In this document: positions 20,505 to 29,554 of the stretch, piece by piece
How positions within the stretch are numbered: the first letter of the stretch is position 1
Layout: every line of letters begins with the position of its first letter
Source: a bacterium
Lineage (GTDB): Bacteria > Bacillota > Bacilli > Lactobacillales > Streptococcaceae
Assembly (NCBI GenBank): GCA_905221205.1
Contig: CAJNCG010000003.1
Coordinates: 1 to 64,000, forward strand
Length of the DNA: 64,000 nucleotides
Direction: 5' to 3'
Notes under the pieces: generated by a model
Told to the model about the DNA's origin: nothing
Database searches by the model: none
Seen by the model: the letters and a program-made list of their open reading frames with translations, nothing else
Made by a program: the position numbers and the translations under genes

Positions 20505-20533
20505 AGTGTAAACCATTTTGCCATAACTGTCAA
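20505..20533 (-). promoter_or_regulatory. topA promoter
   Basis: Minus strand: -35 TTGACA (20528-20533), 17-nt spacer, -10 TACACT (20505-20510). An ACTTTATAAAGT palindrome follows directly at the start region. Confidence 0.8.
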
Positions 20534-20586
20534 GACTTAGCTCCTATATATAGAAGAAAAGTTTGTCTAGTAAGCGAAATTTCGTC

Positions 20587-21435
20587 TTAAAATTCAAATT
20601 CCGCAAGCACATCTTGCCCACTGGTGACCAATTTTGCTCCTTCTTGAATCAAGTGATGGCAACCGTCTGATAATCCATCTAAAATGCTACCAGGAATAGC
20701 AAAGACATCGCGGCCTTCTTCCATTGCCCTCTCACAGGTGATGAGACTACCTGAGCGCATCTTAGCCTCTGCTACAATCACGCCACGGCAAAGTCCAGCA
20801 ATGATGCGATTACGGGCAGGAAAATGAAATTTCAGAGGTTGTTCGCCAGGTCCATATTCACTAAGAACCAGATGATCATTGCCGATGTAGTCTTGCAAAC
20901 GTTTATTGGCTTTAGGATAAAACACATCCAGACCTGTTCCAATTACTGCAATGGTTTTTCCGCCATTCTGAAGAGCTGCCATATGAGCTGCTGTATCGAT
21001 ACCCTTGGCTAAGCCACTGACGATAACCAGTTCATTTTCCAAGCCCTGAATGACTTTTTCAACTGACTTAGCTCCCTGTTTGCTACAAGCGCGACTACCC
21101 ACAACCGCTACTTTTGGAAATTTCAAGAGGTCGAGATTTCCCTTGTAAAATAAAAGCACAGGTGCATCATAAATTTCACTTAGATCCCAAGGGTAACAGT
21201 CATCTAAAATAGAGAAAGATGGAAACTTTTGAAACTCCTTCTCCAAATGCGCATCGTCTATCTGAAAATAACGTTCCATAAAAACAGCTGGATTTCGGCA
21301 ACCTGATATATCAGCAATATCGCCTAACAACAGTTCTTGATCGAAATTTTCACCGTATTCTAGCACTTTCAAAACCTGTTGATTGGTCAAACCTGATTTT
21401 TTTAACTTATAGATTTCATAGTTTGTGATTTTCAT
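20587..21435 (-). CDS. dprA: DNA processing protein DprA
   Basis: 282 residues from the ATG at 21435, which follows GGAG at a good distance. An ATG four codons upstream overlaps that GGAG. DprA loads RecA onto incoming single strands in transformation and helps shut competence off. It has an N-terminal SAM-like region and a Rossmann fold with AVVGSRACSKQGAKSV, SGLAKGIDTAAHMAAL and FPARNRIIAGL. Full length and intact. A com-box upstream shows it is a late competence gene. Confidence 0.97.
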   Translation of the reverse strand: MKITNYEIYKLKKSGLTNQQVLKVLEYGENFDQELLLGDIADISGCRNPAVFMERYFQIDDAHLEKEFQKFPSFSILDDCYPWDLSEIYDAPVLLFYKGNLDLLKFPKVAVVGSRACSKQGAKSVEKVIQGLENELVIVSGLAKGIDTAAHMAALQNGGKTIAVIGTGLDVFYPKANKRLQDYIGNDHLVLSEYGPGEQPLKFHFPARNRIIAGLCRGVIVAEAKMRSGSLITCERAMEEGRDVFAIPGSILDGLSDGCHHLIQEGAKLVTSGQDVLAEFEF

Positions 21436-21468
21436 AAATAGCTCCATTTCTTTTTCTACTCATCTATT

Positions 21469-21476
21469 TATTCGTA
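21469..21476 (-). promoter_or_regulatory. Com-box (ComX/SigX late competence promoter)
   Basis: TACGAATA on the minus strand, an exact match to the streptococcal com-box, with the T-rich stretch GATTTTT immediately upstream. It lies 33 nt before the dprA start. Recognition by alternative sigma factor ComX is established for this motif. Confidence 0.92.
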
Positions 21477-21483
21477 AAAAATC

Positions 21484-21514
21484 AAAAAAACATCCGACTA
21501 TTTTAGCCAGATGT
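21484..21514 (-). terminator. Terminator of the tarIJ-licABC operon
   Basis: Minus-strand 12-bp stem AACATCTGGCTA / TAGTCGGATGTT followed by TTTTTT, immediately after licC. It insulates dprA from the lic1 transcript. Confidence 0.9.
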
Positions 21515-21522
21515 TGGAATTT

Positions 21523-22212
21523 TTAATTTTCGTTTTTAAGAATTTCTTCTAATTTATGATAATCTTGGACACTATCGATTTCATAGATGCTATTGCCTTC
21601 TAATTCTTCAACATAGACATCTAGCTCTTTGATATTATCCTTAACCATATTGTCCCAGTAGAGATCAACAAATTCACCACTTGCATAGGCCTTGTCGATA
21701 AAGCTAACAATCTTTTCTGCTGTTGGAGCATCCCAGAAGGATACACCACTAAGGATGCGACCTGCCTTGCTATCAACAATAATGTCTTGAACCTTGTAGT
21801 CATCTCCATAGACCAAGAACCATTCGTTGGTACAATCTTCACGATAAACACTAAAATAAGTCGAACGTGTCAAATCATTGCGGAACATATTTTTAAAGAG
21901 ATAGTTATCTGCATCAATAACATAGCTGTTAGCTAATTCTTCTTTTACAAGATAGAGAGAGTAAAAGTTATTGTAGTCAGCGTATTTATCATTGAAAACG
22001 AGGCGAACACCGTATTTTTCTTTTAAGTAATCGAATTGTTCTTTAAGATAACCAACGATGATGATGATGTCATTGATTCCTTTTTCTTTGAGAAACTCAA
22101 TTTGGTATTCAATCAAAGGTTTTTGATTAACCTGAACCAAGGCTTTAGGGGTATTTTCAGTCATAGGACGCAAGCGAGTTCCCAATCCCGCTGCTAAGAT
22201 AATGGCTTTCAC
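21523..22212 (-). CDS. licC: CTP:phosphocholine cytidylyltransferase LicC
   Basis: 229 residues from a GTG at 22212, preceded by AAGGAG 6 nt upstream. Longer upstream extensions run into licB and lack a ribosome site. LicC makes CDP-choline from phosphocholine. The nucleotidyltransferase motif AAGLGTRLRPMTENTPKALV begins at residue 7, and the metal/active-site stretches YVIDADNY and FVDLYWDNMV follow. It is the last gene of lic1, before the terminator. Confidence 0.96.
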   Translation of the reverse strand: MKAIILAAGLGTRLRPMTENTPKALVQVNQKPLIEYQIEFLKEKGINDIIIIVGYLKEQFDYLKEKYGVRLVFNDKYADYNNFYSLYLVKEELANSYVIDADNYLFKNMFRNDLTRSTYFSVYREDCTNEWFLVYGDDYKVQDIIVDSKAGRILSGVSFWDAPTAEKIVSFIDKAYASGEFVDLYWDNMVKDNIKELDVYVEELEGNSIYEIDSVQDYHKLEEILKNEN

Positions 22213-22222
22213 ACGAATCTCC

Positions 22223-23101
22223 TTATTCTTTAATAATAATATAAACTCCAGCAATGACGACAAGTGACGTAATAATTGTCAGCATATCTAGCGGTGCACC
22301 CAAGAAAACAACTGCGAACAAGACAGTCCATACTACATAGCTCACGTTCAAGCCTGTAGCCTTGGCTGGTTGCAAGCGATTGATAGCGATATAATAAGCC
22401 AAGTAAGAAATCATATCAAAGGCTGCAAAGACAATCATAAGACCTAGCAATTGTCCATTGGCTACTTCAGCAAATGACTGATGAGAGAAGAGCACAATCA
22501 CAAGATAAGATAAGAATGAAGTCACTTGACGAATCAAGAGGGCTTCGATTTCACTCAGTTCACTTTCCATAGCAAAAGAGCTAAGGACACTTTCACTCCC
22601 CCATGCAATGGCACAAACCAAAGCACAGAGAATCCCAATGTAGAAGGAATTGACCTGTTCAACCTTATAGGTCTGGGCAATAATTCCTGCAATAATCAAG
22701 ATAATCCCAAACACAGTATTTTTCGAAATCTTGTGCTTCAAGAAGAAGAAAGCCAATAAAACTGAAATCGCAGGGTAAATAGCTGATACAGATGAAGCTA
22801 AGGAACTTCCGATATACTTAACTGCATAAAGATTGGCCTGCATACCGATAGGGCCTGCTAGTAAGGCTCCGATGATAACACTAACATTGCGAATATTTAA
22901 GAAAATTGAGAGACGAACTTTTCCTTCTTTTACTAAGAGAAAAGCTAGTAAGATAAATATACTCAAGAAATCATGAGCAGCGGCCACCACAAAGGGCGAC
23001 AAATCTGTAAAAATTGAAAAGATATAAGCGCTAATTGTTAGACCTAAGCCCCAGAAAACACCTGAGAGTAGACCGAAAGAAACTCCATTTTTATTTTTCA
23101 T
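22223..23101 (-). CDS. licB: Choline transporter LicB
   Basis: 292 residues from the ATG at 23101 behind GGAGG. It is a DMT/EamA-type permease with about ten hydrophobic segments across two duplicated halves. It imports choline for LicA. Its start region overlaps the end of licA by 11 nt, indicating coupling. Confidence 0.95.
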   Translation of the reverse strand: MKNKNGVSFGLLSGVFWGLGLTISAYIFSIFTDLSPFVVAAAHDFLSIFILLAFLLVKEGKVRLSIFLNIRNVSVIIGALLAGPIGMQANLYAVKYIGSSLASSVSAIYPAISVLLAFFFLKHKISKNTVFGIILIIAGIIAQTYKVEQVNSFYIGILCALVCAIAWGSESVLSSFAMESELSEIEALLIRQVTSFLSYLVIVLFSHQSFAEVANGQLLGLMIVFAAFDMISYLAYYIAINRLQPAKATGLNVSYVVWTVLFAVVFLGAPLDMLTIITSLVVIAGVYIIIKE

Positions 23102-23960
23102 CTGAACCTCCATAATATGACAAACCTTTAACAGCTCTTTGGTAACGATTTACACCATAGTCACCAAAATCTGCACCTTGCTCTTCCTTATAGACAGTCC
23201 ATAGACTCCAAATAGTGTCTTGTAAAATTTTATAAATGGCAATCTTTTCACGAGAGACAGGTGTTTGCTCACTTTCATAGTGAGACAAGAAGGCTTCTTC
23301 CTCTTGAAGACTGAATTCAGACTCTAAAAAGAGAGCAGCCAAATCCCACATTGGATCGTTCATTGATGAATATTCCCAGTCAATCAGATAAAGTCGTCCT
23401 TGAGGTGACTCGATAAAGTTTTCAGGCACCAAATCGATATGACAAGATTTTCTATCAACACCTAAGTCAGCCAGTCTTTTCTCTAAAGAGAAGACTTCTT
23501 CTCGAACAGCTTCATAGTTGGCATAAGGGATTTTTTCTTCAATCAAGGATTCGTATTTTTTGATTTCTTCAAAAGGAGCAAATTCTCCTCTTAATTCCTT
23601 ACCAGAAGCATGAATGGTTTGTAATATTGGAGCAATTTTATCAAATTTAGTCTTTATTGACGTTGAATCAAGTGTAATCGCAGATTCGATATACTCATTT
23701 ACTTTGATACCGGCTTCAATATCAAAAAGATAATTTTTTACATCTAGGTCTAAATCCTTTAGTAGTTCAAGATTGTACTTTTCATCTTGACGATTGATCA
23801 GTTTTTCTGTCCCTTTACCAAAGAACTTAACAATGTATTGCTTATTTGTTGTTTTGGCCAAATAGTTTTGATTGGTCATTCCCCCCAGTTGTTCAACACT
23901 GAGGACTTCCTCTTCTACACTAAGTAAGGAAGAAATTTTTTCTTTAATGATTTTCTCCAC
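23091..23960 (-). CDS. licA: Choline kinase LicA
   Basis: 289 residues. It phosphorylates choline with ATP. The kinase-like signature CHIDLVPENFI (about residues 168-178) and the metal-binding LIDWEYSSMNDPMWDLA identify it. It lies between tarJ (16 nt gap) and licB (overlap), in the order known for pneumococcal lic1 (also called pck). Confidence 0.96.
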   Translation of the reverse strand: MEKIIKEKISSLLSVEEEVLSVEQLGGMTNQNYLAKTTNKQYIVKFFGKGTEKLINRQDEKYNLELLKDLDLDVKNYLFDIEAGIKVNEYIESAITLDSTSIKTKFDKIAPILQTIHASGKELRGEFAPFEEIKKYESLIEEKIPYANYEAVREEVFSLEKRLADLGVDRKSCHIDLVPENFIESPQGRLYLIDWEYSSMNDPMWDLAALFLESEFSLQEEEAFLSHYESEQTPVSREKIAIYKILQDTIWSLWTVYKEEQGADFGDYGVNRYQRAVKGLSYYGGSDEK

Positions 23961-23976
23961 AATTAACCTCCAGCAC

Positions 23977-24999
23977 TTATACTTCCCACTTAAACACGGT
24001 TTTAAAGGCTGTATTTAAATCGGTAGCAAAGACACGGTGAATATCTTTAATTTCTCTTACAGGTTCTTCTAGATAAAGGATATTTTTAAGACGATTGGCA
24101 AATTTCTTGACTTCCATCATTTGAATCGCATTTTCAAAATCAATGCGACCAGAACGAGAGGAACCAACCAAGAGCAAGCCTTTTTCTAAGGCATCGCGTG
24201 TATTGATATTAACTTTATACTCGCTAACCCCCATCATGAGAATCGTTCCCTGAGGACGAATATAGCGAATCAAGTCATTAATAGCCGGTCCAGTACCATC
24301 CCCACCACAACATTCAAAAGCATGATCAAAGGCCAAATCTTCAGGAATATTATCAGTGATATAGCATTCTTTGGCAAATGAGAAGAGTTCCAATTTTTCC
24401 CAATGGCGACCAATAACCACAATCTCTGCTTCTGGCAAAGCATAGTTGATAATATTGGCAACAACAAATGCTAAACTTCCATCTCCGATAACGGCGATTC
24501 GATCCCGCTTGCTATGAGCAAGAGTCAATAGGCGATTCATGGCATGCATGCCAACACTGACAAATTCTGTAATAGCTGCAACCGTATCTTCAATAGCATC
24601 ATAAGCCACCACACGATCTTTAGGGAGAGAAACAAACTCTCTCATAAAGCCATCAAAGCCACTAGACAAGAAATGGGTCCCTGTCATGTAGTTCTCATAG
24701 AATTCTTCATCACTCTGCATAGGAGGTTGATTGGGAATCATGACAACTTTTTGACCAACCTCGTAGGTTCCTGTCGGGTCAGAAATAACGGTTCCACATG
24801 ACTCGTGAATCATTGCCATTGGAAGCTTTTTATTCAAAATCTTTGGATCACGTTTTCCTTGGTAGTAACGCTGATCCGCATGACAGACAGCCATGTAGTT
24901 GGGACGGATAAGGATATGATTTTCTTGATCAATAGCCTCTTCCTGGTATTTGACATTGATAAACTTAGGCTTAGTTAGTTGATAAATTTGATTAATCAT
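23977..24999 (-). CDS. tarJ: Ribulose-5-phosphate reductase TarJ
   Basis: 340 residues from ATG at 24999. An upstream in-frame start at 25017 lies inside tarI. It is a medium-chain dehydrogenase with zinc-ligand candidates in VCHADQRYYQG and IHESCG, and a nucleotide-binding IAVIGDGSLAFVV. It reduces ribulose-5-phosphate to ribitol-5-phosphate for teichoic acid, using the partner TarI for activation. The start is 5 nt past the tarI stop. Confidence 0.92.
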   Translation of the reverse strand: MINQIYQLTKPKFINVKYQEEAIDQENHILIRPNYMAVCHADQRYYQGKRDPKILNKKLPMAMIHESCGTVISDPTGTYEVGQKVVMIPNQPPMQSDEEFYENYMTGTHFLSSGFDGFMREFVSLPKDRVVAYDAIEDTVAAITEFVSVGMHAMNRLLTLAHSKRDRIAVIGDGSLAFVVANIINYALPEAEIVVIGRHWEKLELFSFAKECYITDNIPEDLAFDHAFECCGGDGTGPAINDLIRYIRPQGTILMMGVSEYKVNINTRDALEKGLLLVGSSRSGRIDFENAIQMMEVKKFANRLKNILYLEEPVREIKDIHRVFATDLNTAFKTVFKWEV

Positions 25000-25003
25000 T
25001 TTA

Positions 25004-25711
25004 CTAGTCTTTCTCAATCATACTTTTTGCAATCTTCAAATCTGTTACGGTTGTAATCTTCAGATTTGAGTATTCACCCTTGGCCAAGGCCACATCTTTT
25101 CCTTTAATCACAAAGATTTTACATGCATCTGTTAAGATTTCTTTCTCTTCGGCAGAGAGAGAGCCGTAAAGGTCCATGAAGTCCTTGCAACGGAATGTTT
25201 GAGGTGTTTGTCCTTGATAAAGGTGAGCACGATTTGGAATATCTGTAATGAATTGACCATTGGTACTTTCAACGATAGTATCAACCGCTTCAACTACTGT
25301 ATCCACTGCGTCATGATCTTGACAAAGTTTGATATTGTCTTGAATCATGCGAAGCGTAATAAATGGACGAACAGAATCGTGGGTAACAACGATGTCCTCT
25401 GGAGTAAGCGGACGATAAGCATCAATGGCTTCAATGATTTTCTCAATACTTGTATTGCGGTCAGCACCACCCTTTGTAATGATGATACGTTCCTTATGAA
25501 GAGGCAGATATTTATCTACAAGATCTTCTGCATGAGAAACCCAGTCTCCATGAACACCAACCACAATTTTTTCAATGCTTGGTTCCAAGACAAATTTTTC
25601 AATTGTATGAATCAAAATAGGTCGATCACCTAGTTCTAAAAATTGTTTTGGCAAGTTACTGATTCCCATGCGTGTGCCAGTTCCACCAGCAAGAATTCCT
25701 GCATAAATCAT
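25004..25711 (-). CDS. tarI: Ribitol-5-phosphate cytidylyltransferase TarI
   Basis: 235 residues, IspD-like fold. It makes CDP-ribitol for the teichoic acid repeat. Motifs are LAGGTGTRMGISNLPKQF at the N-terminus (CTP binding), VTHDSVRPF in the middle and a C-terminal YSNLKITT stretch. It is the first gene of the tarIJ-licABC operon. Two promoter regions are visible upstream, one of them with a CiaR-type repeat. Confidence 0.94.
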   Translation of the reverse strand: MIYAGILAGGTGTRMGISNLPKQFLELGDRPILIHTIEKFVLEPSIEKIVVGVHGDWVSHAEDLVDKYLPLHKERIIITKGGADRNTSIEKIIEAIDAYRPLTPEDIVVTHDSVRPFITLRMIQDNIKLCQDHDAVDTVVEAVDTIVESTNGQFITDIPNRAHLYQGQTPQTFRCKDFMDLYGSLSAEEKEILTDACKIFVIKGKDVALAKGEYSNLKITTVTDLKIAKSMIEKD

Positions 25712-25752
25712 CTATTTTCTCCTTTGTCTTACTAAAAAAACTTATTCTCTCT

Positions 25753-25764
25753 ATTATACCACAA
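25753..25764 (-). promoter_or_regulatory. Proximal tarI promoter (extended -10)
   Basis: TGTGGTATAAT on the minus strand provides an extended -10 (TATAAT at 25753-25758), about 40 nt before tarI. The -35 (TTTCAT) is poor, as is common with extended -10 promoters. Confidence 0.7.
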
Positions 25765-25933
25765 TCTAGCCCTATCATGAAAGAAATACTAGACCTCCCT
25801 TTCTAGAATAGGAGGGCTAAGCAGTTCTATTATTCAAAGAAACTAGCTCACTTCTAGTAATAACCAGGAATTCTGTAGTCATTACTAATAAATGGCTGTG
25901 AAATTTTAGAGTTCTTCAGAATAATATACTTTC

Positions 25934-25950
25934 CTTAAAGAAAACTTAAA
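25934..25950 (-). promoter_or_regulatory. CiaR-type direct repeat upstream of tarI
   Basis: TTTAAG-TTTTC-TTTAAG on the minus strand is an exact match to the CiaR consensus TTTAAG-N5-TTTAAG. A TATTAT/TATATT -10-like box begins 5-7 nt downstream, closer than is usual. CiaRH control of the lic1 locus has been reported in S. pneumoniae. A transcript from here would carry a ~200-nt leader. Confidence 0.82.
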
Positions 25951-25984
25951 ATTAAGCTTTGAAACTTCAAAGTGATTACTTGAC

Positions 25985-26139
25985 TTATACTCAATGAAAA
26001 TCAAAAAGCAAACTAGGAAGCTAGCCGCAGGTTGCTCAAAGCACTGCTTTGAGGTTGCAGATAGAACTTACGAAGTCAGTAACATATATACGGTAAGGCG
26101 ACGCTGACGTGGTTTGAATTTGATTTTCGAAGAGTATTA
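25985..26139 (+). repeat. BOX element (boxA-boxB-boxC)
   Basis: About 155 bp matching the pneumococcal BOX repeat: boxA begins TTATACTCAATGAAAATCAA, a boxB-like GATAGAACTTACGAAGTCAG segment follows, and boxC ends GTGGTTTGAA...TTTTCGAAGAGTAT. Its ends form long-range inverted repeats. It sits 34 nt upstream of the tacF -10, between the divergent teichoic acid operons. Confidence 0.92.
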
Positions 26140-26172
26140 CTTCCCTTCATTTCTTATTAGCTGACTTTATGA

Positions 26173-26178
26173 TATAAT
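26173..26178 (+). promoter_or_regulatory. tacF -10 box
   Basis: TATAAT at 26173-26178, 20 nt before the tacF ATG; GAGGT serves as the ribosome site. The -35 is unclear and lies close to the downstream end of the BOX element. Confidence 0.6.
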
Positions 26179-26197
26179 GAAAAACGAGGTAAATTGA

Positions 26198-27685
26198 ATG
26201 AAAAGTATAAAATTAAATGCTCTATCTTACATGGGAATTCGTGTCTTAAATATTATTTTTCCCATCTTAACTGGTACCTACGTCGCGCGTGTCTTGGACC
26301 GGACTGACTATGGTTACTTCAACTCAGTCGACACAATTTTGTCATTTTTCTTACCCTTTGCAACTTATGGAGTCTATAACTACGGTTTACGGGCCATCAG
26401 TAATGTCAAGGATAACAAAAAAGATTTGAATAGAACCTTCTCTAGTCTTTTTTATTTGTGCATAGCTTGTACAATTTTGACCACTGCGGTCTATATCCTA
26501 GCTTATCCTCTCTTCTTTACTGATAATCCAATCGTCAAAAAGGTCTACCTTGTTATGGGGATTCAACTCATTGCCCAGATTTTTTCAATCGAATGGGTCA
26601 ATGAAGCTCTGGAAAATTACAGTTTTCTCTTTTACAAAACAGCCTTCATCCGTATCCTGATGTTGGTCTCTATTTTCCTTTTTGTCAAAAATGAGCACGA
26701 TATTGTTGTCTATACACTGGTGATGAGTTTATCGACACTGATTAACTACCTGATTAGTTATTTTTGGATTAAAAGAGATATCAAACTTGTTAAAATTCAC
26801 CTAAGTGATTTTAAACCACTCTTTCTTCCTCTGACAGCCATGTTGGTCTTTGCCAATGCCAATATGCTCTTTACTTTTTTAGATCGCCTCTTCCTCGTTA
26901 AAACAGGGATTGATGTCAACGTTAGTTACTATACCATGGCCCAACGAATTGTGACCGTTATAGCTGGTGTTGTGACAGGTGCAATTGGAGTGAGTGTACC
27001 CCGTCTCAGTTACTATCTGGGGAAAGGAGACAAAGAAGCCTATGTTGCCCTGGTTAATAGAGGTAGTCGAATCTTTAACTTCTTTATCATTCCTTTAAGT
27101 TTTGGGCTCATGGTTTTAGGACCAAATGCCATCCTACTTTACGGTAGTGAAAAATATATCGGAGGTGGCATCTTGACCTCTCTCTTCGCTTTTCGGACGA
27201 TTATCCTAGCTTTAGATACCATTCTTGGTTCCCAAATTCTCTTTACAAATGGCTATGAAAAACGTATCACAGTCTATACAGTCTTCGCTGGATTACTCAA
27301 TTTGGGCTTAAATAGTCTCCTCTTTTTCAACCATATCGTGGCTCCAGAATACTACCTACTAACAACTATGCTATCAGAGGCCTCTCTACTTGTTTTCTAT
27401 ATCATTTTCATCCATAGAAAACAGCTTATCCACTTGGGACATATCTTTAGCTATACTGTTCGATACTCTCTCTTTTCACTTTCCTTTGTAGCAATTTATT
27501 TCCTGATTAATTTCTTGTATCCTGTAGATATGGTCATTAATTTACCATTTTTGATTAATACTGGTTTGATTGTCTTGCTATCAGCTATCTCTTATATTGG
27601 TCTACTAGTCTTTACCAAAGATAGCATTTTCTATGAATTTTTAAACCATGTCTTAGCCTTAAAAAATAAATTCAAAAAATCATAG
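26198..27685 (+). CDS. tacF: Teichoic acid repeat-unit flippase TacF
   Basis: 495 residues with about 14 transmembrane segments, MOP/Wzx-type polysaccharide transporter. In pneumococcus TacF flips choline-loaded teichoic acid precursors, and its specificity underlies choline-dependent growth. The N-terminal LNALSYMGIRVLNIIFPILTGTYVAR and the first periplasmic loop are intact. It is the first gene of lic2, followed by licD1 after 9 nt. Confidence 0.95.
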   Translation: MKSIKLNALSYMGIRVLNIIFPILTGTYVARVLDRTDYGYFNSVDTILSFFLPFATYGVYNYGLRAISNVKDNKKDLNRTFSSLFYLCIACTILTTAVYILAYPLFFTDNPIVKKVYLVMGIQLIAQIFSIEWVNEALENYSFLFYKTAFIRILMLVSIFLFVKNEHDIVVYTLVMSLSTLINYLISYFWIKRDIKLVKIHLSDFKPLFLPLTAMLVFANANMLFTFLDRLFLVKTGIDVNVSYYTMAQRIVTVIAGVVTGAIGVSVPRLSYYLGKGDKEAYVALVNRGSRIFNFFIIPLSFGLMVLGPNAILLYGSEKYIGGGILTSLFAFRTIILALDTILGSQILFTNGYEKRITVYTVFAGLLNLGLNSLLFFNHIVAPEYYLLTTMLSEASLLVFYIIFIHRKQLIHLGHIFSYTVRYSLFSLSFVAIYFLINFLYPVDMVINLPFLINTGLIVLLSAISYIGLLVFTKDSIFYEFLNHVLALKNKFKKS

Positions 27686-27694
27686 GAGTTTAAA

Positions 27695-28498
27695 ATGAAG
27701 CAACTAACTGTTGAAGATGCCAAACAAATTGAATTAGAAATTTTGGATTACATTGATACTCTCTGTAAAAAACACAATATCAACTATATTATTAACTACG
27801 GGACTCTGATTGGGGCAGTTCGACATGAGGGCTTTATCCCTTGGGACGACGATGTTGATTTATCTATGCCTCGAGAAGACTATCAACGATTTATCAACAT
27901 TTTTCAAAAGGAAAAAAGCAAATATAAACTCTTATCCTTAGAGACAGATAAGAACTACTTTAACAACTTTATTAAAATCATCGACAGTACGACTAAAATA
28001 ATCGATACTCGAAATACAAAAACCTATGAGTCTGGTGTTTTTATTGACATTTTCCCTATGGACCGATTTGATGATCCTAAGGTTATTGATATTTGTTATA
28101 AACTGGAAAGCTTCAAACTTCTGTCTTTCAGCAAACACAAAAATATCGTCTATAAAGACAGCATTTTAAAAGATTGGATACGAACAGCCTTTTGGTTGCT
28201 CCTGCGGCCTGTTTCTCCTCGTTATTTTGCAAATAAAATCGAGAAAGAAATTCAAAAATATAGTCGTGAGAATGGTCAGTATATGGCCTTTATCCCTTCT
28301 AAATTTAAGGAAAAGGAAGTCTTCCCAAGTGGTACCTTTGATAACACAATTGATTTACCCTTTGAGAATTTAAGTCTTCCTGCACCTGAAAAATTTGATA
28401 CTATTTTGACTCAATTTTATGGGGATTATATGACCTTGCCACCTGAAGAAAAACGCTTCTACAGTCATGAATTTCACGCTTACAAATTGGAGGATTAG
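27695..28498 (+). CDS. licD1: Phosphocholine transferase LicD1
   Basis: 267 residues, LicD/FKTN nucleotidyltransferase-like family. It transfers phosphocholine from CDP-choline to GalNAc residues of teichoic acid precursors. Key elements are GTLIGAVRHEGFIPWDDDVD (about 43-62), whose Asp triad is catalytic, and FIDIFPMDRFDD. AGGAG precedes the ATG. The stop lies 1 nt before licD2. Confidence 0.95.
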   Translation: MKQLTVEDAKQIELEILDYIDTLCKKHNINYIINYGTLIGAVRHEGFIPWDDDVDLSMPREDYQRFINIFQKEKSKYKLLSLETDKNYFNNFIKIIDSTTKIIDTRNTKTYESGVFIDIFPMDRFDDPKVIDICYKLESFKLLSFSKHKNIVYKDSILKDWIRTAFWLLLRPVSPRYFANKIEKEIQKYSRENGQYMAFIPSKFKEKEVFPSGTFDNTIDLPFENLSLPAPEKFDTILTQFYGDYMTLPPEEKRFYSHEFHAYKLED

Positions 28499-28499
28499 G

Positions 28500-29309
28500 A
28501 TGCAATATTTAGAAAAAGAAGAAATTAAAGAAATCCAACTAGCCCTGCTAGATTATATTGATGAGACTTGTAAAAAACATAATATTCCTTATTTTCTCAG
28601 TTATGGAACCATGCTTGGAGCTATCCGCCACAAAGGTATGATTCCTTGGGATGATGATATTGATATTTCTCTCTATCGTGAAGATTATGAACGTTTATTA
28701 AAGATTATTGAGGAGGAGAATCACCCTCGCTACAAGGTTCTTTCCTACGATACCTCTTCTTGGTACTTCCATAATTTCGCATCTATTTTGGATACATCTA
28801 CCGTTATCGAAGACCATGTCAAGTACAAGCGTCATGACACTAGTCTCTTTATCGATGTCTTTCCAATTGATCGCTTTACCGATTTGAGCATTGTCGACAA
28901 GAGCTATAAGTATGTGGCCCTTCGTCAACTGGCTTATATAAAAAAATCACGCGCAGTTCACGGTGATAGCAAGTTAAAAGATTTTCTAAGATTATGTAGC
29001 TGGTACGCTCTCCGATTTGTCAATCCTCGCTACTTTTACAAGAAAATTGATCAGTTAGTCAAAAATGCTGCAACTAGCAATCCTCAATATGAGGGAGGAA
29101 TTGGGATTGGTAAGGAAGGAATGAAAGAAGTATTCCCAGTTGATACCTTTAAAGAACTCATCTTAACTGAGTTTGAAGGCCGTATGTTGCCTGTTCCTAA
29201 AAAATATGACCAATTTTTAACCCAGATGTATGGCGATTATATGACACCACCATCAAAAGAAATGCAAGAATGGTATAGTCATAGTATTAAAGCTTATCGT
29301 AAAAACTGA
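28500..29309 (+). CDS. licD2: Phosphocholine transferase LicD2
   Basis: 269 residues from the ATG at 28500, preceded by TTGGAGG within the licD1 end. It is homologous to LicD1: GTMLGAIRHKGMIPWDDDID and FIDVFPIDRFTD are conserved. The pair is thought to decorate the two GalNAc residues of each repeat separately. Synteny fixes the LicD1/LicD2 assignment. Confidence 0.95.
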   Translation: MQYLEKEEIKEIQLALLDYIDETCKKHNIPYFLSYGTMLGAIRHKGMIPWDDDIDISLYREDYERLLKIIEEENHPRYKVLSYDTSSWYFHNFASILDTSTVIEDHVKYKRHDTSLFIDVFPIDRFTDLSIVDKSYKYVALRQLAYIKKSRAVHGDSKLKDFLRLCSWYALRFVNPRYFYKKIDQLVKNAATSNPQYEGGIGIGKEGMKEVFPVDTFKELILTEFEGRMLPVPKKYDQFLTQMYGDYMTPPSKEMQEWYSHSIKAYRKN

Positions 29310-29365
29310 TTGAGGGCGACCATACAAACTACAAAAAGGCTGACTAAAAAGTCTTTAAATTCAAA

Positions 29366-29412
29366 AAAACGCATAATATCAGGTATTGAAAAAACTTGAT
29401 ACTATGCGTTTT
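29366..29412. terminator. Long inverted repeat / bidirectional terminator between licD2 and mntH
   Basis: A ~19-bp stem with one mismatch (aaaacgcataatatcaggt / acttgatactatgcgtttt) and loop attgaaaaa separates the convergent genes. It ends in T-runs in both directions. The flanking sequence up to about 29460 contains further gggaaaa / ttttttccc complementarity, and the whole looks like a mobile repeat remnant. Confidence 0.65.
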
Positions 29413-29554
29413 ATTGTGGGAAAATTTACTTCATTTTCTACTGAAATTGAGTTTTTTCCCAACCTCTTTTTAGTATTTCATTTCATAAACCAACCACTAC
29501 TATTATCACTTTTTCAATCTTCAAGCTAATACTTAAGACCTAATTAAAACAAGT

